In this document: one piece after another, positions 12,953-24,217 of the stretch
Position numbering within the stretch: position 1 is the stretch's first letter
Layout of the letters: each line of letters opens with the position of its first letter
Assembly: GCA_948567375.1 (NCBI GenBank)
Contig: OX419762.1
Coordinates: 58,546,841 to 58,610,840, forward strand
DNA: 64,000 nucleotides
Direction of reading: 5' to 3'
Source: Lunularia cruciata
Lineage: Eukaryota; Streptophyta; Marchantiopsida; Lunulariales; Lunulariaceae
The notes under the pieces: generated by a model
What the model was told of the DNA's origin: nothing
The model's database searches: none
What the model saw: the letters and a program-made list of their open reading frames with translations, nothing else
Made by a program: the position numbers and the translations under genes

Positions 12953-12963
12953 ATCGCCCCCTT
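12953..12963 (-). promoter_or_regulatory. Polypurine tract of copy A
   Basis: Minus strand AAGGGGGCGAT lies immediately before Y1. Copy B has AGGGGGGCAAT and copy C GGAGGGTGAT at the same place. Expected role: primer for plus-strand DNA synthesis. Confidence 0.75.
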
Positions 12964-13119
12964 AGCTGGTAGTTAGGTCCCTCTAACTCCAGATAGCCAT
13001 CTACTCCAAGTATATGGTATACCCTATGATGGACAAAGATCAAGAGGTCGGGTGCTATCGAGCCCCATCATTAGTTGTTTGTCTGCAATCTATACCATAT
13101 AAATGATGAACAAGCTATA

Positions 13120-14723
13120 GTTCAAGTACATCTAGGACATAACCATTATCCTTGAGGAACCATTGTGAGGGGAGGAGTCATGCATGCCATCCTCTCAAAT
13201 AACTATCACAAATTAACATAGTAACAGCTCCACCAAAAGAGCCACATAACATACACCTCAAGCTTGCACATACAAGTGCCAAGCTTGGGTCCATAATACC
13301 ATCAATGTTTGGTAGGTGGCATGGTGCACAACTGCGCACATGATCCTTCCAAACAACACTATCACATTCTTCTAATACAAGGACTCCACATGGCAAGACC
13401 TTGCACACTCTCAAGATAGTGCAACCTATCAAAACATCAAGTGTTGTTGGTGCTATCTATTGTAGATATACATAATCACTTGGATGAAATTCACATATCG
13501 AGGGTCTATAACCTCCTCAAATGGTAGCATAGCATAAGGTATCTCTATGTTGAGTAATCGCCAAGTTCTCAAAGGCCATCGGCATCACTTTGTGAAAGAT
13601 CTCTACCCATTGAGAACATGTGCTCATCTATACATCTGGATCATCTAAGTCCAAAACTACTGTAGCATCTTGACGAATGGTTGTAGGTAAATTTGGATCT
13701 TGTCCATAGAGTAGAAAGTAAGGAGAGAAGGATGCTAAAGAGGCTTGCCGGCTGAACCGATAGCCCATGGCCAACCAAGGTAACTAGAGATCTCAATCTC
13801 CTAAGTGACCTCTCTGCAAACCATACTTTTGTAATCCTCTCTTCACCATCTGAACCACCCTCTTTGCTAAGACATCTACCTCAAGGTGATCTCGGGAGAT
13901 AGTATAATGATCAGTCAAAGCCTTGTCACACAAGACCTAAAACTATCCCAAGAACTCTATACCCTGATCAGTCAAAATCTCAACTAGTGCACCAAAATGA
14001 CTGAGAACCTAATCCAAGAACAAGTAAGCCATCCTTCACTAGACTTGTCAAGAAGTGGTACCAACTCAATCCACTTGGACAAGTGCTCCACCATCACCAA
14101 AACATACCAATGATATCTTATGGTCAACGGTAAAGGTCCAGCAAAGTCCAAACTCCAATGGCAACCCAATCCCATGATAGGGAATGGGTGTAAATGTGGC
14201 ATAAGAGCATTGAATGGTGCTCTAACTCAGTCACAAACCACACATCTTGCAACAAGCTATTGTACATTGGTCTGCATACTGCACACCAATAATGACTCTG
14301 GAGTAAGCTATATGTACAATTTACTCCAAAATGTCATAGCTCCTCATGAGCATGACAAATAAACTATAATCTTTGAGATGGAAGTGGTACTACTCTCACT
14401 CTACCACCCTCCCCTACTTGCAAAAGGTGTCTTCCCTCCAATTTGAACCATCTGGCTTGTTGAAGCACACGATCTCTTCCTTAGCCCCAACTATGCCACC
14501 CATAACACTAATGCAAAGATAGTCCATCACTAAGACATCATCATGAAGGTCTTGCTGAACTGTACTAATATCTTCACTCTCTGGATCTGTGACCTCAATA
14601 ACTCCTCTTGTATACATTGAGAGAGATACCACCAAAGCCTTAGAAAATATAAAGACAAAGGTAGAGGCATGCCAACCTAGCACCATCTCCTCATTTGTCT
14701 CACCATGCCAATGTGCTCCGGTT
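13120..14723 (-). pseudogene. Copy A integrase (DDE) with C-terminal PHD finger
   Basis: Minus strand. Integrase core: LDFAGPLPLTIRYHWYV and VEHLSKWIELVPL (about 14170-14050), followed by degraded TDQG and catalytic-E regions. Then comes an SH3-like tail (GCTILRVCKVLPCGVLVLEE, ending CAPCHLPNIDG, about 13430-13290), and finally CMLC.SFGGA..MLICD..LRGWH (about 13265-13190) and WLCPRCT (about 13135). This last part is a PHD finger. Here one zinc cysteine is Tyr, and a short deletion after GWH removes another. LTR2 copy 1 (14724-15415) separates this from the RNase H end. Confidence 0.8.
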
Positions 14724-15415
14724 TGTAACATCCATTTGTGCATGTGTGTGGTATTGTGATATTTAGCTTGGTATTATAAGTACTTAAGAGATATTATTTA
14801 TATAGAGATAAAGGATGGTTCTATATTAGTCATGGTTAGCTAAAGTTAGTCATAGTTAAGATAGAGGGGACCTTACTTTAGAGGAAGTAGAAAAGATGAA
14901 CACCACTATTTTGGATTTTAGTGTGTTGACTTGGTATTACTCCTAGGTGTTTGGCTTTGAGGAAAGAGTTGAAAACTCTTGGGCCTGCAAGCCTTTTTGT
15001 TTTGGATTCTTCTTTAGTTCAAAGATAGCCCATGTGAAGGAATCCTTGACTTAGTGGTTGGGTCAAGATAAGACCATATGCTTAGGGGAATATGCCCATG
15101 TAAATGGATATTCCTTTTTACTTTTTGACTTTACTTGACTTTTAGTCTAGTAACTTGAGTTACTACGGTAATTAGCAACTTTGGTACGTAACTATTTCAC
15201 AAGTATATAAACAAGGGGTGAGGAGGTACTCATCATCCTTTCATTTGCAACTACCTCTCTCTCATTGAGTTCTCTAGTGAGCAATGTCTTGAGTCTTGGA
15301 GTGTTAGCCTTGGAGGAGTATGATGGAGTTCGGGTTCCTTGCCTTCTTAGTCCATGATGTGCTACCATAATAGCCATCAGAGGTTCATCCTGAGTGAGAG
15401 ACAGGCCGGCTCACA
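14724..15415 (+). mobile_element. Solo LTR, family 'LTR2' copy 1
   Basis: A 692-bp unit TGTAACATCC...GGCTCACA on the plus strand with a TATA box (GTATATAAAC, near 15204) in its 3' half. Related copies are at 21152-21834 (minus) and 48415-49083 (plus). Flanks GGTT/GGTC look like a decayed 4-bp target duplication. Aligning with copy B across the site (CTCTGGTCTAATCTGC) shows that this LTR interrupts the RNase H-integrase linker. Confidence 0.85.
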
Positions 15416-16800
15416 GGTCCGATGCTACTGGCTAGGATATGGGTTTTCTACTCAGCTCATCTGCATCACTGTTCACCACTTCAGGTCTGTAAATAATTGT
15501 GAAATCATACTCTTGTAAAATCAGAGCCCATCATGCAAGCTTTCATGAAAGCTTGTCAGACTCCATCAACCACTTCAATGGCTGATGATCATTGATGAGA
15601 GTGAAGGGGTTACCAAATAGGGGTTACCATTAGAAATGTGCTATTGCCCATACTGCTACCAAGCACTTTTCCTCATATGAACTATACTTCATCTCCACTA
15701 AATTTTTGGAGCGACTAGCATAGGCCACCACAACCTCCTTCCCCTCATCATCATGTTGAGTGAGCATTGCTCTAAGCCCCAACATACTCCAATCACTGTG
15801 AACCAGAAATGGTCATCCTCTAATCGGTCTCCTCAAAATAAGAGCAGATGTCAACCTCTCCTTGAGCTCTACAAAAGCTCTATCATGCTCATCTTTCCAA
15901 CACCACTCTTATGTAAGCTTGGTCAGCTTGGTCAAGGCCTTGGCAATGGCATTAAATCCTCTAACATAATGGCAATAGAAGTTTGCCAACCCAAGGAATG
16001 TTTGCACTCTACTCACATCCGTAGGTCGAGAAATATGTGCAATAGCCTCCACCTTGGTCAGCTGAACACCAAGTCCTCTAGGGTAGATAGTATAACCCAA
16101 ATATTCAACCTGCTCATGGGAGAACCTACACTTCCCAGGATGTAATTTGAGTCCATGAGATCTCAACTTCTCATACACCTCCAACAAATATCTCTCATGA
16201 TCCTCCACAATAGTGCTATAGACCAAAATATCATCAATATAGCATCGAGCAAAATCCAATCCAACTAGGATCCTATCCATGACCCTTTGGAACTCAGCAA
16301 GAGAGTTCTTCAACCCAAATGGTAAGAACCTCCACTAAGATAACACATCCTTGCCGTGAGGATCAATAGCCCAAAATGTTATCTTGGGTTTATTCTACTC
16401 CTTGCTCAAAGATGCAAAGTACTGAAGACTTTTGCATGCCCAATCGCATCAAAGATCTCCTCCAGGGTAAGCATGGTATACCAATCAGCCCTAGTTTGTT
16501 GGTTGATCAGACGGTAATCTCCACACATCCGGCTATTTGTATAGTTGCCATGCATATCCTTCTTGGCTGGCATCATTGTTGTTGATGCATACTCTCCATG
16601 TGAAATCTCCACCGAACCAGCCTCAAAGAGGTCACTACTCCAGCTCCAAATCAATGTCCTCTCCATATCACTATATCAATAAGGATGTCAAAAAACTGGT
16701 GTATTGCTAGTTAGTTCAATCCAAAATACTAAGTTCCTTCAAAGCACCCAAATCCTTCATATTGAAGGCAAAACAACTTGTGTAGCTCCTCAAGAACCTC
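15416..16800 (-). pseudogene. Copy A reverse transcriptase and RNase H
   Basis: Minus strand. RT: MERTLIWSWSSDL.EA, PAKKDMHGNYTN.RMCGDYR.IN (16666-16500), MKNSLAEFQRVMDRILVGLD, and the polymerase box CYIDDILVYS (intact YxDD, about 16250-16215), then FLGLANFYCHYVRGF (about 15985). RNase H follows to 15416 (VVAYASRSKNLVE, SSYEE..LVAVW, DHQPLKWLMES), with stops and one frameshift near 16350. Typical Ty3/gypsy spacing. Not functional. Confidence 0.85.
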
Positions 16801-17340
16801 CAAACCTTTCATCTTTCCTCTCCTATAAGCTTGGGTCCAAGATTTGGCTCCCAAGTATCCTTTGTAATTGTAGTAGGAGTGGAAGATGTGTTGATTGGCT
16901 GCTACACTGGCCCCTTGGGAGCAATAGTGTCATGCCCCTAACTACTAGAGGTCCCAACCTTTGTGTGAAAAACTCCCTCTGATCTGGCTGCAAGCTCCAT
17001 ACGTCCTCTAGCTGCATCTCAAGTAGACCAAGGGTATAATCCAAGTAGACCATTCTCCCTAGTAGCCATTGGCTACATCCCAAGAATACCATGTCCACTT
17101 GGTCCATCACCACCAACATATGCTTGAATCATCTTGATAGGCACAAGGCTCACAAGTGTTTGAGTGGTGATGCCTATCAAGCGCAACCTATGTTGCTTTG
17201 CCAAGCCAAGGCTCACAATCTAGGTCAAACAGTTCAGATCCATAGCCTAACCTAACACCTAATGCGTGGATGCCTCCAACACCGTTAGACCAACAATAAC
17301 ATCAGTGCAAAAACTCCTTTCCCGCTCTCTCTCATCAGCA
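16801..17340 (-). pseudogene. Copy A linker between methyltransferase and RT
   Basis: Minus strand. A Gly/His-rich segment (LGMQLEDVW, QVDMVFLGCSQWLLGRMV) is preceded by LGLAKQHRLRLIGIT. The same stretch follows the methyltransferase in copy B (30446-30893) and copy C (45322-45765). I recognise no domain in it. Confidence 0.6.
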
Positions 17341-18480
17341 TTGGGCTCCACCAACAACTATAACTATGAGTCCCAAACCAGTCCAAGACCTCCCTCGTGA
17401 AAAGCATGAGAGCTTGGGAAACTCTTAAGTGTGGGAAAAGCGGCTCTAAGCTATCCAACTAGGTTCATCACTGCCACAGGTGACTTATCAGCCACTACCG
17501 CTATTTGAGACTAACACCCAACATCCAAGATGTCATCAACAAGGATGTGGTCTAGTCACTGAATCCCATCATATGCATGCTTTAGAACCTCTATGGATAA
17601 GAGGTTTGTCCACCAAAGACAAAGACAATGAGCCCGTGATCCCCCTCTAGCTACATCTAACAAAATAGCAGGTCCCATCCAAGAATGGACCTGATGTGTA
17701 CTCACCACCACCCAGGTACAAGAATCACCCATCAAAGAGATGTTCTCCAAAATGTAAGTTGGAGAAACAGACTCATGAACCTGAAGATGTCATAGTATCC
17801 TTAACATCTCCCAAAACACACCAAAATGGGGTACCTAAAGACCCAAACTTCAACCAACACATTTATATCCCTAACATGGCCATCCTTAAATCACCAAATG
17901 AACATGCCCATGTCGCTCCAAATCATGCACCCCCAGTAAGGAAATGTCTACTAGTAGGGCCTTTGGTAACCCATGACTACTGGCATTGATAATAACTCAG
18001 GATACCAATAGGCCAAGTGTGCCACATGATGCAAAGAAACTCACCTAACAGTCTCATTTCTCTCCACATACAAGTACCTTTGTATTTGTATACTTGCTTG
18101 TAGTAACATAGCTAGCCCGGTGCTAATCCCACCAAACAACTCCAATAGACATACTCCCTCTATCAAATGCTGCCAAGCAATGAGTGTGGTATCCAGAGGT
18201 GTCAAGGTAATTGACTCTAGAGGCTCATCCTCACACTCATCGCCTAATTGTACAAAGGCTCCACTCCAAGCTTGCTACACCAACCGATCTCCATGTTGCT
18301 CTAATGCCTACTCTAAACTCCACAATGGAACATCCAAGGTGGATGGAACAAATCCCACTTGTACTCTAAATCTGAGTGATCTCCTCTGGTACTAGAATAT
18401 CTTTTGCATGGGCATTCCTCTCTAGTAAGTCACCAAGCCAAGTAACAACACTACTAAAAGCTAAAACTGATGTTGATATA
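17341..18480 (-). pseudogene. Copy A C5-cytosine DNA methyltransferase
   Basis: Minus strand. Motif I LLELFGGISTGLAM (about 18155-18115). Motif IV is decayed: the Pro-Cys codons of the catalytic loop are present at 17874-17879, but the next codon (Gln in copy B) is TAG. The motif VI region reads MENISLMGDS (17750-17720). The motif VIII-like region reads GSRAHCLCLWWTNL (about 17640-17600). Motifs come in the I-IV-VI-VIII order of MET/CMT/DNMT3 enzymes, not the permuted order of plant DRM. Known role of the family: methylation of cytosine C5 using S-adenosylmethionine. Embedded in pol between protease and RT. Dead copy. Confidence 0.8.
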
Positions 18481-18499
18481 GTCTCATACTATAGTGAGC

Positions 18500-18900
18500 C
18501 AAGACTACCACTATTGAATTGTAGTGGTAGGTGACATACTCGTCGTTCACCGGACTACCAACCTGGTCTATAAGAGGTTATCTCCTCCCAATAGTAAATA
18601 CTAAAACCCATGGGATATACCATTGCTCCACCGACTAGTACATCATATGACTCAATTATGGTCACAATAGCCTGAGCTCTCACCACCGAGCTATCAATCA
18701 GATGATCAGGCTGAACTTGGACAACAAGCTCCCCATATGTGATGTACTGTGTCAAACCACCACCTAGAGATGTTTGGATCTGAAATGGACACCTCTCCAC
18801 ATTGGTCTTCCGTAACTCCAAACCGACAATTACAAGCTTCCCCAACATAAAGAGATGCGCACCAGAGTCTAATAAGACTCTCTATGGTGTATAGACCTTC
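18500..18900 (-). pseudogene. Copy A aspartic protease
   Basis: Minus strand. The catalytic strand RVLLDSGA lies near 18880-18855. It is followed by VIGLELRKTNVERCPFQI, TSLGGGLTQYITYGELVV and SYDVLVGGAMVYPMGFSIYY. This is a retropepsin fold of normal size with a conventional DSG catalytic triad. It cleaves the gag-pol polyprotein in the family. One stop precedes the catalytic strand. Confidence 0.8.
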
Positions 18901-18959
18901 CCTGAAGGTCCCACCAAATGGAATTTCTACCTTTGGTTATCCAATAGGACAACACCAAG

Positions 18960-20194
18960 TGTGAACCGCACTCTCTCAAGGCCAGTCTAGTTCGTAACTC
19001 CTCCAATCTAGCCATTGCTACCTACTATATACCACTAGTTGTTGAACGGATCCCATGCTCCTCAACCAAGTCGACTCCATAATCAACCACCTCTACTCTA
19101 GTAGTAGGAACCGCACCATCCCTATTCTCACAAAGCATGGCAACCAACCAAAACATTGGGGTTAGGTCAACTCCCAATGTACACATGCCACTTGCTGGAA
19201 ATAATGAATAGTGCATAATCAGCAGAGCCACCCCCACCATTGTGCTAGATTTAGTCTTTGTACTAGCAAGTGGTTGACTAGTAGGTAGTCCATCATGCAA
19301 CCCATCACCACCTACCACACCTACACTGGGACATCTAAGAGCCATGGATGTTGTCTACAATGCCTTAGAGAGTATGAAACACTGGGGTAGTCTGACTTGT
19401 CTCCCAACCTCTCCTCTTTGTGGGTCCAACTCCATTGATGCTCCTTTAGGCTTTGGAGCAAAAACTACACTCCTAATCATTGTTGCAAATATATCCACCT
19501 ATGCTACTTTGCATATGAAGTCTAAAGCATCTCTATCACCAACATATGAGGTGGGAGCCTTAGTACCCAAATCTGATCTCCTCTGAAGAATGGCCATACT
19601 AGCCAATCTCTGCTCCAACTGCTCAATCCAAGTAGCCATAGTTGTATCAAAAGTAAGGGTGCGTACTGCACCTCTACTAGGTGTAGATCCTCTACCACCA
19701 CCTCTACCACCTCATCTTCCATCAATTGGAGCTCCTATACCACTTTCCATACTAACCTTACCACTCCATAACTTTAGGTGTAGGTCAAAGCATTGGTGAC
19801 TAGTGTGACCAATTTGTGGGAATACTCACAATGCCTCTATGTTAATTGTGATACACTAGAGGTATTAGGTCCGTTGCCCTAAGAGCACTCTCTCTTGTGA
19901 TGAGGTCCATCACAAGTCCAACAAGCAACACCACTACTCACTAGTTGCTACTGACCCGAACATAAAGGTAAAGGTCTCACTACAATAGGCCCTCCACTTG
20001 CTCCATAGGACCTAGGCTGTCCACCTGTACTCAAAAACCAACTAGACATGGTGCACTTTGTTACACTCTAGAAGATGTCACAGTTGTGGATGAGATCTCC
20101 CTACCAAATCCAAATCTCACCACTTTCTCCTCCACCATGTTGAGCTCACTACGCTAAGCCAAACTAAAGACCATTGCCAAAGTGGGCAAAGTAG
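18960..20194 (-). pseudogene. Copy A gag C-terminal half and zinc-knuckle region
   Basis: Minus strand. It corresponds to copy B 24150-25400: ALRCPSVGVVGGDGLHDGLP (about 19345-19280) and TNGLLIMHYSLFPASGMCTL follow a decayed Cys/His region near 19930-19830. The frame is broken repeatedly, and LTR1 copy 2 cuts it at 20195. Confidence 0.7.
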
Positions 20195-20959
20195 TGTAAT
20201 ACCAAGATCTAGCCATATGATCTAGATGTGAAATATATTTTGGTAACATCTGGAATAATATTATACATGATGGTCAAAATAGATCAGATAGAAGTATCAC
20301 CAAAAGAGTACTTCTACTAAAAGGGTAGAAATCAAAATAGACTTGAAAACCTTAGAACCAATATCTAAACATATGATTTAAAGGTGAGAATTAGTTTGGT
20401 AACATTTGGATGGATGTTATACATGATGGACTAGAATAGATCAGAAAGAGGTATCATCAAAAGGGGACTTCTACTAATAGAGTAGGAACCAAAATATGCT
20501 TGAAATCTTTGAAGGCAATTTTGGAGATCTAAACGAATGAATTAGGTTTCAAAAATATGCAAATTTTTCCCTTCCCCCCCAAATGTTAGAAAGGCTGGCC
20601 TTTGCCCCCCTTCCCCCCCCCCCCCTACTTTGTCTCATCAAGAGCTTTCCAATGGTACCTTGCCCATGTGATTATGAGATGCCTATAGGAAGATTCTCTA
20701 AAAGATTCCCTCTAGTCCAAGCTTTTTTGTCCAACCAAATAGGACTAGAACCGACATGTCACCCATCCAAGTAAGTAATCCAAGGATGGAGCTTGCTGAC
20801 ATGTCACCTATCTATGTGCCTAATCCTATGGTGGAGCTTCCTTGGAGGAGATCCTCTTTGTCTATATAATAAACTGAATGTGCTCCTTTAGGACATCGGA
20901 TGATTGAATATGAAATCTATGTTTTCTCTCTTCTCTTGTCCTTGGATTATTACAAGTAG
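20190..20959 (+). mobile_element. Solo LTR, family LTR1 copy 2, with 5-bp duplication
   Basis: The unit 20195-20954 (760 bp), TGTAATACCAAG...GGATTATTACA, is flanked by perfect duplications AGTAG (20190-20194, 20955-20959). TATA-like TATATAATAAA is near 20865, about 90 bp before the end. A C-rich run (C13 within 20611-20626) distinguishes it from copy 1 at 1140-1882. It lies in gag of copy A. Confidence 0.9.
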
Positions 20960-21151
20960 CCTATTATAACATAGCATCACAAACTCTAGGCTGTAACTCC
21001 TTGTTCAATATCCCAAACCAAAACTAGATTGCTTGGGCCTCAATAAATCCTTGAGTGAAATAGATCAGCCGCCTCATGCGATTGTATGCCTTATGTAGGC
21101 TCTCTCCAGCCTTCCATTGGAACTCCTCCAAGCTCCTCAACTTGTCAGTCC
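20955..21151 (-). pseudogene. Copy A gag core fragment
   Basis: Minus strand. Encodes DKLRSLEEFQWKAGESL.KAY.RMRRLI.FTQG, matching copy B gag at 23905-24010 (retrotransposon gag domain). It stops exactly where LTR2 copy 2 begins; the missing N-terminal half continues at 35049. Confidence 0.8.
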
Positions 21152-21834
21152 TGTGAGCCGATCTATCTCTCACTCAGGATGAACCTATGATGGCTTTTAT
21201 AGTAGCGCACCATGGACTAAGAAGGCAAAGAGCCCCAACTCCATCATACTCCTCCAAGGCTAACACTCCAAGACTCAAGACATTGCTCACTAGAGAACTC
21301 AATGAGAGAGATAGTTGTAAATGAAAGGATGATGAGTACTTCCTCACCCCTAGTTTATATACTTGTGAAATAGTTACACACTAAAGTTATTATTTATCAA
21401 AATAACTCAAGTTACTAGGCTAAAAGTCAAGTAAAATCAAAAAGTATAAAGGAATATCCATCCACATGGGCATATTCTACCAAGCATGTTATCTTATCTT
21501 GACTTAACAACTAAGTCAATGATTCCTTCACATGGGCTACCCTTGGACTATAGAAGAATCCAAAACAAAAAGGCTTGCAGGGCCAAGAGTTCTCAACTCT
21601 TTCCTCAAAGCCAAACACCTAAGAATAATACCAAGTCAACACACTAGAATCTCAAATAGTGGTGCTCATCTTTTCCACTTCCTCTAAAGTAAGTTCCCCT
21701 CTATCTTAGCTATGACTAAATTTAGCTAACCAGACTAATGTACAACCATCCTTTATCTATATAAATACTATCTCCCAAGTACCTTTTATACTAAGCTAAA
21801 TATCACAATACCACACACATGCACAAATGGGTGT
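21152..21834 (-). mobile_element. Solo LTR2 copy 2, interrupted by family-1 copy B
   Basis: Minus-oriented LTR2 whose last bases (ATGTTACA, 35041-35048) lie on the far side of copy B. The LTR itself is bracketed by GTCC (21148-21151) and ATCC (35049-35052), a 4-bp target duplication with one G/A change. It proves the order of events: copy A, then LTR2 into its gag, then copy B into LTR2. Confidence 0.85.
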
Positions 21835-22274
21835 TGTCATGTTATTTGTCGCATCTAGATACTTGAACATTGGAGTTCTAGTTATAGTAGTTAGAGGTAT
21901 TTTGGCATTTACTCATAGACTACTTTCCGGCGGTCAGATTTCAGGTTTAGGGTACTGACTTCATGGCGGGGCCCACCGTCACTTGTACCGTCCACACCGT
22001 CGGGTGTGCCATCAGTGGGACTGTTGGGAGGAGACCTAGGTCGAAATTAGGGGTATACCCTAGGAGTGCAGCTCTAGAGAGCTCACTTCTCTGATTTTGA
22101 GCCTTCGAGTTCCTGGCTAGAGTGGACAAAAAGCCAACGAGCGTCACTTGGAGTCTCTTAGCTAGAGTGGGTGTGGCTTGACTGTAATCAGTGCCTTGTT
22201 GTTGGCAAGTTGTTGAGGATCAGATCAAGTATAGATTTGAGTTTCATTGATTCAAGTGGTAAACGATCTGATTA
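21835..22274 (+). repeat. 5' terminal repeat X1 of copy B (split-repeat A1)
   Basis: These 440 bp start TGTCATG and end CTGATTA, and are homologous to X2 at 34506-34935. Unlike a conventional 5' LTR it is not preceded by Y and therefore lacks the TATA box that sits in Y. The following bases are the leader with a primer-site-like motif, not Y. Confidence 0.85.
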
Positions 22275-22290
22275 CATCAGAGAAGTGAGT
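22275..22290 (+). promoter_or_regulatory. Possible primer-binding site of copy B
   Basis: CATCAGAGAAGTGAG directly follows X1. It shares ATCAGAG with the usual plant initiator-methionine site, and copy C has ATCAAAGAAGTGAG at the same position (50936-50950, minus). The match is partial, so the primer tRNA is uncertain. Confidence 0.4.
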
Positions 22291-23110
22291 CAGGGGGGAA
22301 TTGGATGCAAGAACTACGAGTGTTGGTGGTATCTCCAAGCTCGATGGATCGTGGTGTCTCCATAGCATAGTTCATTCCTTGAGAGAGTGTGTGTGTGGAA
22401 GCGCTTGCAAAATTTGGAGCCAGAGAAGAAGTAATTTTCAATCGATAGCTGTAATTTTGAGCTTAGGACCAATTTGTTGCGAGTTAAGCTCAAAAAGTCA
22501 AATGGAAGATAGAGTTGGGAGCAGATTCTCACAAATTGAAGATTGGACGAAACTGATTTTTCCAATTTGGCTTGAGTGAAGAGTTAGCTAAGGATTTAGT
22601 GGTCAGCCATTTTTAGGGATTTATGTTAGATTTATGTCAGATTTATGTCAGATTTATGTCAAATTTTATGTCAGATTTTGGCAAAAAGAACTTGAAACCA
22701 ATCCTCGGTGATCCTCGTAGCTTAGGAATTAGATAGGTACTCAAATTATATCAAATGCCAAATGGTTGCAGAGTCGGTCTTGTGTTGATTTATGAGATGG
22801 AGGGTTGTTATTAGTATTCTTGTGATTGGACCCTCTCCATTCTCTGCTTCCTGTTTGTGCACCACGTTTGTGTGAGGTGCCTTGAATTTTGAGCATTGGT
22901 GCTCTAGTGTGCTCTAGTGTGCTCTTGATAGTGAGGCTGTAGTGATGACCAGTCAGACTATCTTTGTTTCTCTCTGGTGAGGTAGGAAGTGATGACCTAG
23001 AGACTGTGAGAATGCATGTTGTGATGGCAGGTTACAGGTCACCCTTGCCCCTAGTGTAGTTGTCTCGGTTAGAGTTACATTAGTGGACAGTGTTCCGTTA
23101 GTTTTGGCAC
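22275..23110 (+). other. Leader of copy B, with 11-bp tandem repeat
   Basis: Untranslated-looking leader between X1 and the first long frame. At 22620-22678 it holds five tandem copies of an 11-bp unit (TTTATGTCAGA, slightly varied). The leader of copy C carries a related stretch near 50560-50620. No coding signal seen. Confidence 0.6.
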
Positions 23111-24217
23111 TTGGTGGTGCTCGGTTGGTATTGGCACTTGGTTAGTGTTGGCACTTGGTGGTGTTGGCACTTGGTGGGGTACTTGCTGTTGCGACTTGTT
23201 GTTGTAGCTGGTGGTTTCGGTTGCGGTTGTAGTTACTTTATCACGAAGGAGTTCTTTGGGGATTCTAAAAGAGATAGCTCTACAATACGTAGTGGGTTTA
23301 CTTGGAGTGGTACTCGGTATCAGCCTGAATCTCAAGTCCCAATGAGGGAGGAGATTGACTCTAAATTGGAGTTTGACACAAGAGTTGATTCAATTGAGAG
23401 TGCACTTGGTGTGTCCGCACCATTGATGTGGGACATGGACAAGATTTATGGGGTCTCCAAAGGCCCTAGGCGTTACTATGGTACAGTGGGTACCATTGAG
23501 TTGGATGACTTCATCCAAAAGATTGATAGTTTATGTGATCAACAGTAGATGCGGAACCTGACTTTGTTTACACCCTTCATGGCATGGAAAGGGTTGTTTC
23601 AACATCTGGAGGGTCTGCCAATGGATGACTACCATGAGTTCAAGAGTGCTCATTTGGAGGATATTGACTTATGGAGACAATATTGGTCTCCAAACTATGT
23701 CTTTATCACTTCAGGTTTGGTGGCCAGGAGTAGATTGGCTGTACTTACGAGTTCTAGCTCAAGCAGTGTTGGTGGAGCTAGTGGAGGTGGACTAGCTGGA
23801 GATAGTGTTACCATGAGTGGAGGTACCGCTGCAGGAGGTGGTGTGGTACCGGGGTTTAACCCCATGGTGGAATTCTTCTTGTGTTTGAGGCAAAACTACC
23901 AGGGAGTGTGGACTAACAAGCTGAGGAGCTTGCAAGAGTTCAAGCGGAAGGCTGGAGAGAGCCTATGTGAGGCATACACTCGCATGAGGCGGCTGATTAG
24001 TTTCACTCAAGGAGTTACTGAGGCCCAAGCAGCCCAATTTTGGTATGGGATACTGGACAAGGAGTTACGATGTAGAGTTTGTGATGCTATGTTGTTGCAA
24101 GGTACTTCACCCACTTTGGTAGTAGTCTTTGGTTTGGCTGAGCGTATTGAGCTCAACATGGTGGAGGAGAGAGTGGTGACATCTAGATTTGGCAGGGAGA
24201 CTCATCCATGGCTGTGA
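23111..24217 (+). pseudogene. Copy B gag, with an in-frame UAG followed by AUG
   Basis: A 145-codon N-terminal frame (23111-23548: FTWSGTRYQPESQVP, KIYGVSKGPRRYYG, DDFIQKIDSLC) ends in TAG. It is followed at once, in the same frame, by ATG and 222 codons (23549-24217). These contain FMAWKGLFQHLEGLPMDDYH, a Ser/Gly-rich spacer, and the core gag domain NPMVEFFLCLRQNYQG, KLRSLQEFKRKAGESL, RMRRLISFTQG, FWYGILDKELR. Gag would form the particle. The TAG-ATG junction is also present in copy C (49759-49754), so it may be ancestral rather than decay. Confidence 0.8.

Larger units (their letters stand above)
12290..21151 (-). mobile_element. Gypsy family 1, copy A (3' part; 5' part at 35049-36660)
   Basis: Minus-strand element read from 36660 to 35049 and then, across a 13.9-kb insertion, from 21151 to 12290. 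The join lies inside gag: the target reads CAGTCC before LTR2 and ATCCACACTCC after it, matching uninterrupted copy B. Order in coding sense is repeat X, leader, gag, protease, DNA methyltransferase, RT, RNase H, integrase, PHD, polypurine tract, Y, X, Y. It also carries an LTR1 (20195-20954) and an LTR2 (14724-15415) insertion. Without insertions it is about 9.0 kb. Its outer flanks (family-2 gag on the left, family-2 pol on the right) do not match each other and show no clear duplication. Confidence 0.85.

Noticed and set aside
17341-18480. Permuted DRM-type methyltransferase
   Set aside because: Motifs appear in the order I, IV, VI, VIII, whereas plant DRM enzymes have the VI-X block before I-V.
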